This document shows positions 60,325 to 64,000 of a stretch of 64,000 bases of DNA, piece by piece. The notes under the pieces were generated by a model. It did not search any database. It was not told the DNA's origin and worked only from the letters and a program-made list of their open reading frames with translations. How positions within the stretch are numbered: the first letter of the stretch is position 1; each line of letters starts with the position of its first letter. The position numbers were made by a program, and so were the translations under genes. Location: positions 186,001 to 250,000 of the forward strand of contig CABXZD010000001.1 of NCBI GenBank assembly GCA_902516465.1. Reading direction: 5' to 3'. The DNA is from an uncultured Pelagibacteraceae bacterium. Lineage in GTDB: Bacteria; Pseudomonadota; Alphaproteobacteria; Pelagibacterales; Pelagibacteraceae.

Positions 60325-60861
60325 ATGGCAAGAGTAACAGTAGAAGATTGTGTAGATAAAGTAGATAGCCCTTATGAACTTGTTTTGGTAGCGAAAGAAA
60401 GAGCTACTCAACTTAACTCTGGGATTGAACCAACACTAGAGAGAGACGACGATAAACATACTGTAATAGCTTTAAGAGAAATAGCTGAAGAGAATGTTAA
60501 AGTTCCAGATTTAACTGAAAGTGCTATCTATAAATTAAGGAAACATGTCGAACAAGTTGATGATGGATCTGAAGATGATGAGGATTTAGGTGATGATTTT
60601 GAAAACTTATACAAAGGGGAGATTTCTAAAAGTGGAACACCAATTCTTCCATCCAAAAGAGCTAGAAAGGCACCTGAAAAAATTCAAGTTTCTAAAGAAG
60701 ACTTAGCGGAATTATCTCAAACAGCTAATCCAGATATAGATACTTCTAAGAGTGAAGAGAGCATTGATGGAGAAGGAGATATTTCTTTAGACGAAGTTGT
60801 GGAGTCAGAAGATCAAGTAGTACAGGAAAACTCTGACGAAACAGAGCCTTCAAATTCTTAA
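60325..60861 (+). CDS. rpoZ: RNA polymerase omega subunit with a long acidic tail
   Basis: 178 residues. The first about 75 are a normal omega: [46 protein letters not shown]. The usual length is 80-130. After it comes an acidic tail of about 100 residues ([37 protein letters not shown]), split by a short basic stretch ([13 protein letters not shown]). Omega helps assemble and stabilise the beta-prime subunit. The role of the tail is unknown. Confidence 0.9.
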   Translation: MARVTVEDCVDKVDSPYELVLVAKERATQLNSGIEPTLERDDDKHTVIALREIAEENVKVPDLTESAIYKLRKHVEQVDDGSEDDEDLGDDFENLYKGEISKSGTPILPSKRARKAPEKIQVSKEDLAELSQTANPDIDTSKSEESIDGEGDISLDEVVESEDQVVQENSDETEPSNS

Positions 60862-60878
60862 CAAAAATTTTATTTTAG

Positions 60879-61829
60879 TTATCTAATTGGATTATCACTA
60901 ACAATAAGTTGTTCTTTAATTTTTTCTCGTAAATAAATATAAATTCCTGCACCAATAATTATTGTTGAGCCCAACAATGTTCTAATAGATGGAATATTAT
61001 CAAATAATATATATCCAATTAATATTGCCCAAATTATTAAAGAATATTCAAAGAGAGATACTACTGAGGGAGAAGCTATGCTATAAGCATTTAAAATAAA
61101 ATAGAATGCTAAGACACTTATCAAACCCATACTTATGATAAATGGCCAAGCATAAGAAGGGTTAGTGAACCATTCCCTAAAAATAAATTGAAAAGTAGGA
61201 TTATCAAAATTATTAAATTGACCATTACCTGTAAAAACAAAAAACAATATACTTATTATGATTGCTCCAATGTATAAGTGTAGCATTTGAGTATAAACAT
61301 TATCTTTATCAGATGTTATTTTTGTAATAGTCATTGATATTGCATAACAAAGTGCACAAGCAATAGGTGCTAATTCCAAATAATTGAAATTACTAAAGTC
61401 AGGATTTAAAACAATATAAACTCCAATAAATCCTGTAATAATTGCAGACCACCTTCTAATACCAATTTTTTCTTTTAAAAAAATTATTGCAAGAATTGAA
61501 ACAAAAAATGGACAACAAAAAAATAATGCATTTGCTGTTGCAAGTGTCATATATGTTAATGAAATATAAAAAAAACTAAATCCAAAAAAGAAACAGACAA
61601 CTCTAATAGTTGTTAGTAAAGGGTAGTGGGTTTTAAGATCAATTTTTTTTTTTGAAAATTTAAGATAACTGACTAATAATATAATGGCTGCCAGAGTTCT
61701 TCCAAAGTAAAGTTCGTACAAGGCCGCATCATTATATATAAATTTTATTAAGGCATCTTGAATTGAAAATGTTGCCATTCCTAGTAATATGAAAATTATA
61801 CCTTTGGTGTTATTCTCTGTTCTGTTCAT
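60879..61829 (-). CDS. EamA/DMT family transporter
   Basis: 316 residues and ten helices in two EamA repeats. Repeat 1: GIIFILLGMATFSIQDALIK, LYELYFGRTLAAIILL. Repeat 2 from about residue 153. KEKIGIRRWSAIITGFIGVYIV ends the first repeat. These proteins move metabolites across the inner membrane; substrate unknown. The start overlaps the GMC gene stop by 4 bp, so the two are probably co-expressed. Confidence 0.85.
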   Translation of the reverse strand: MNRTENNTKGIIFILLGMATFSIQDALIKFIYNDAALYELYFGRTLAAIILLVSYLKFSKKKIDLKTHYPLLTTIRVVCFFFGFSFFYISLTYMTLATANALFFCCPFFVSILAIIFLKEKIGIRRWSAIITGFIGVYIVLNPDFSNFNYLELAPIACALCYAISMTITKITSDKDNVYTQMLHLYIGAIIISILFFVFTGNGQFNNFDNPTFQFIFREWFTNPSYAWPFIISMGLISVLAFYFILNAYSIASPSVVSLFEYSLIIWAILIGYILFDNIPSIRTLLGSTIIIGAGIYIYLREKIKEQLIVSDNPIR

Positions 61830-63436
61830 GAGTTGAGAACAAAATCAGAAGCTCTTTCTCCAATCATCAGAGTAGGCGCATTAAGATTACCACTCGTTAT
61901 CTCAGGCATTACCGACGCATCTGCAACCCTAATATTTTCTAATCCGTAAATTTTTAATTTTTCATCAACAACTGACATATCATCTAAACCCATTTTTAAA
62001 GTACATGAGGGATGATAAGCAGTTTCAGCTTTAGATTTTATATATTCTACAATTTCATTATCACTTTTTGCATTTTCCCCAGGTCCAATTTCTATACCAG
62101 CATAAGGTTTCATTGCATTTTGACTTAATATTTTTCTCGCAACTTTTACACATTTAACTGTTTCATGTAAGTCGTATTCATTTTCTAGATAATTAAATTG
62201 AATTTTAGGATAATCATAAGGGTTAGAACTCTTGAGAGTTATAGTACCTCTACTTTTTGGTTGGTTTAAACTTGCATGAAGTTGATAACCATGTCTGTCA
62301 GGATCCACATTTCCATGATCAATTACAAAAGCAGGAAAAAAATGAAACTGTATATTAGGATGCTTCTTATCTTCCGATGATTTACAAAACCCTCCTGCTT
62401 CAAGAAAAGATGTAGCACATGGTCCGCTTTTATTTAAAAACCATTGAATACCTATTTTTAACATACTTATTTTATTAATATAAGAGTATAGAGTGTCTGG
62501 TGTTTTACATTCTTGTTGTATGTAAGTTTCCAAATGATCTTGAAGATTTTTACCAACTCCTTTTAAATTATGAACTACTTCGATACCTTTTTCTTTTAAA
62601 TGATCAGCAGGTCCTATTCCCGAAATCATCAGTAATTGTGGGGAGTTTATTGAGCCGCCACTAAGTATGATTTCTTTATTTGCATAAATTTTTTCAACTT
62701 TATCTTTTATCTTAACCTCAATACCAATTGCTTTTTTTCCCTCAAAAATTATTTTTTCTACAAAAGAATTGGTAAAAACTTTTAAGTTATCCCTTTTTTT
62801 GGCTGGATTTAGATAATATTTTGATGCACTCGCTCTTTGTCCCTTATGAATTGTGACATCATACATACCAAATCCTTCCTGATCTTCACCATTCATATCA
62901 TCATTTAGTTTATATCCAGCTTCTTTAGCGGAATTTAAAAAAGCTCTAAATAATGGATTTTTATTTTTGGATTGGTTAATTGGAAGTAGGCCATTTCCAC
63001 CTCTAAATTCATTTCCCCCTTCTGACCATGTTTCAATTTTCTTAAAAAAAGGTAAAACCTTTTCATAATTCCAATTTTTTAATCCAAATGATGCCCATCT
63101 TTCATAATCATTTTTATTTCCTCTAACATAAACCATTCCATTATGTGCAGAGCACCCACCAACCATTTTTCCTCTAGGACAAAATAATCTTCTGTTATTT
63201 AAGTAAGGTTCAGGCTCTGTGTAATATTTGTAATTATATTTTGGATCATGCATTGTATAAAGAATAGCTAGAGGCATGTTTACTTTCCAAATATCGCTTT
63301 CTTTACCCGCCTCAAAAATAGCTACAGTATTTTGTTTTTTTTCTGACAATCTATTTGCTAGAACACTTCCAGCTGTACCTGCTCCTATAATTAAATAATC
63401 AAATTTCAAAGTAATAATTTTATTTTGGGTGATCAC
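61826..63436 (-). CDS. GMC-family FAD oxidoreductase, choline-dehydrogenase-like
   Basis: 536 residues from GTG 63436; TTG 63409 would give MKFDYLIIGAG, a more usual family start. DYLIIGAGTAGSVLANRLSE binds FAD, CPRGKMVGGCSAHNGMVYVR is GMC signature 1, and SGGSINSPQLLMISGIG signature 2. AYHPSCTLKMG and NLNAPTLMIGERAS carry the catalytic His/Asn. It oxidises an alcohol, choline being only one option. It overlaps the dioxygenase gene by 17 bp. Confidence 0.87.
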   Translation of the reverse strand: MITQNKIITLKFDYLIIGAGTAGSVLANRLSEKKQNTVAIFEAGKESDIWKVNMPLAILYTMHDPKYNYKYYTEPEPYLNNRRLFCPRGKMVGGCSAHNGMVYVRGNKNDYERWASFGLKNWNYEKVLPFFKKIETWSEGGNEFRGGNGLLPINQSKNKNPLFRAFLNSAKEAGYKLNDDMNGEDQEGFGMYDVTIHKGQRASASKYYLNPAKKRDNLKVFTNSFVEKIIFEGKKAIGIEVKIKDKVEKIYANKEIILSGGSINSPQLLMISGIGPADHLKEKGIEVVHNLKGVGKNLQDHLETYIQQECKTPDTLYSYINKISMLKIGIQWFLNKSGPCATSFLEAGGFCKSSEDKKHPNIQFHFFPAFVIDHGNVDPDRHGYQLHASLNQPKSRGTITLKSSNPYDYPKIQFNYLENEYDLHETVKCVKVARKILSQNAMKPYAGIEIGPGENAKSDNEIVEYIKSKAETAYHPSCTLKMGLDDMSVVDEKLKIYGLENIRVADASVMPEITSGNLNAPTLMIGERASDFVLNS

Positions 63437-64000
63437 CTTCTATTGCAATTCTATCCATTACTCTCTCATAACCTAAGCCTCTGCCAGGAAAAAAATCACT
63501 CAGGCCTTGATGCAGAAGAGATCGGTTATCCCAAATTGCAACAGCATTTTCAGTCCATTTTATTCTACAGGTAAAGTCCAATCTTTCTTGGTGTTTAAAG
63601 ATCTTTTTAAGTGTTTCATTACTTTCCTTTTCGTCCATATCTAATATCCTTTTGGTGTACATTGAATTTACGAATAGAATTTTATTACCTGTTTCAGGAT
63701 GCACTCTCACAATGGGGTGAATATTTGAATATTCTTTTAGATTTCCATTGCCCTCCATCTTTTTGTAATTTTCAGTAAATGCTGCTGCACCTAATGAACT
63801 ATGTATTGCTTTTTTGTCTTTTATTTTATCTTTAATTTTATCATCTAAAGTTTCGTATGCTACTTCCATATTTGAAAACATTGTATCTCCTCCAACTGGT
63901 GGAATTTTATGTGATCTTAGTATAATTACTTTTGTAGGCTTTGGATTATAACTTACATCAGTATGCCAACCTTCACCCCATTGATGTTTTTCATCCGAGG
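63420..64000 (-). CDS. TauD/TfdA-family Fe(II)/2-oxoglutarate dioxygenase, 5' end cut by window
   Basis: The open frame continues past the ATG at 63881 to the right edge without a stop, so the gene starts outside the window. The added codons read GEGWHTDVSYNPKP and PPVGGDTMFSNM, giving the H-x-D iron ligands; the distal His is in WDNRSLLHQGLSDF, and the arginine in GLGYERVMDRI. All required residues are therefore present. It hydroxylates an unknown substrate, possibly sulfonate-like (taurine dioxygenase group), and sits upstream of the GMC gene. Confidence 0.85.
   Translation of the reverse strand, partial: SDEKHQWGEGWHTDVSYNPKPTKVIILRSHKIPPVGGDTMFSNMEVAYETLDDKIKDKIKDKKAIHSSLGAAAFTENYKKMEGNGNLKEYSNIHPIVRVHPETGNKILFVNSMYTKRILDMDEKESNETLKKIFKHQERLDFTCRIKWTENAVAIWDNRSLLHQGLSDFFPGRGLGYERVMDRIAIEGDHPK

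Noticed and set aside
1-64000. CRISPR arrays, insertion sequences, prophage and rRNA genes
   Set aside because: No spaced direct repeats, transposase, integrase, phage or rRNA sequences were recognised.

Overview
The window looks like a chromosome segment of a SAR11-type marine alphaproteobacterium (Pelagibacterales). The evidence is the very AT-rich sequence, genes packed with 1-20 bp gaps or short overlaps, an alphaproteobacterial-style elongator tRNA-Met, and a gene set typical of oligotrophic ocean bacteria: taurine-type ABC uptake, tripartite tricarboxylate (Tct) transport, polar amino acid ABC genes and many small secreted proteins. Species assignment is inference; no rRNA is present and no database search was run. 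I see no phage, insertion sequence, integrase or CRISPR array.

Layout. 1-1.7 kb: end of a surface-glycan region (epimerase start, family 2 glycosyltransferase, methyltransferase). 1.9-10.5 kb: mixed catabolism and redox genes (two aldehyde dehydrogenases, DUF779, thioesterase, GYD protein, FAH-family hydrolase, CcdA, azoreductase, butyrobetaine-hydroxylase-like dioxygenase, inositol-phosphatase-family enzyme). 10.5-16.5 kb: fifteen consecutive minus-strand genes, mostly small secreted, membrane or small-barrel-type proteins of unknown role. 16.5-18.1 kb: cysE-cysK with its own terminator. 18.2-21.4 kb: peroxiredoxin, methyltransferase, LysE exporter, alternative oxidase and Tat-type MsrB.

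21.4-35.6 kb is an organosulfonate and methylamine block. A taurine-type ABC transporter (tauA, hairpin, tauB, long tauC) is followed on the same strand by an Ldh_2-type dehydrogenase, a Pta-like enzyme and an HpsN/HisD-like dehydrogenase. Facing it are a taurine/omega-amino-acid:pyruvate aminotransferase, alanine dehydrogenase and a dimethylglycine-dehydrogenase-like flavoprotein. A BASS transporter and a regulator with two winged-helix units close the block. The regulator promoter and the tauA/aminotransferase promoter share a near-identical 16-bp element.

35.6-40.1 kb: two paralogous one-TM micro-proteins, tRNA-Met, then a very AT-rich surface-sugar island (2OG oxygenase, Zn-ribbon methyltransferase, rmlA, rmlB). 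40.1-45.2 kb: apt facing mtnP, hydrolase, mtnA, class II aldolase and a speD-speE fusion. Together these read as polyamine synthesis joined to recycling of its by-product methylthioadenosine through a DHAP-shunt-like route. 45.3-47.5 kb: amino acid ABC genes without an ATPase. 47.5-49.8 kb: glycan genes. 49.8-54 kb: AbrB-family protein and tctCBA. 54-64 kb: GT4, thioredoxin-like protein, gamma-carbonic anhydrase, secreted hydrolase, tautomerase, flavin-fold protein, HIBADH-family dehydrogenase, MFS and EamA transporters, rpoZ with a long acidic tail, GMC oxidoreductase and a TauD-family dioxygenase cut by the window edge.

A recurring feature is that all three solute-binding-protein genes (tauA, the amino acid binding protein and tctC) are followed at once by a strong RNA hairpin before their membrane-subunit genes. 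In the tct case the terminator-like hairpin contains the tctB start codon.
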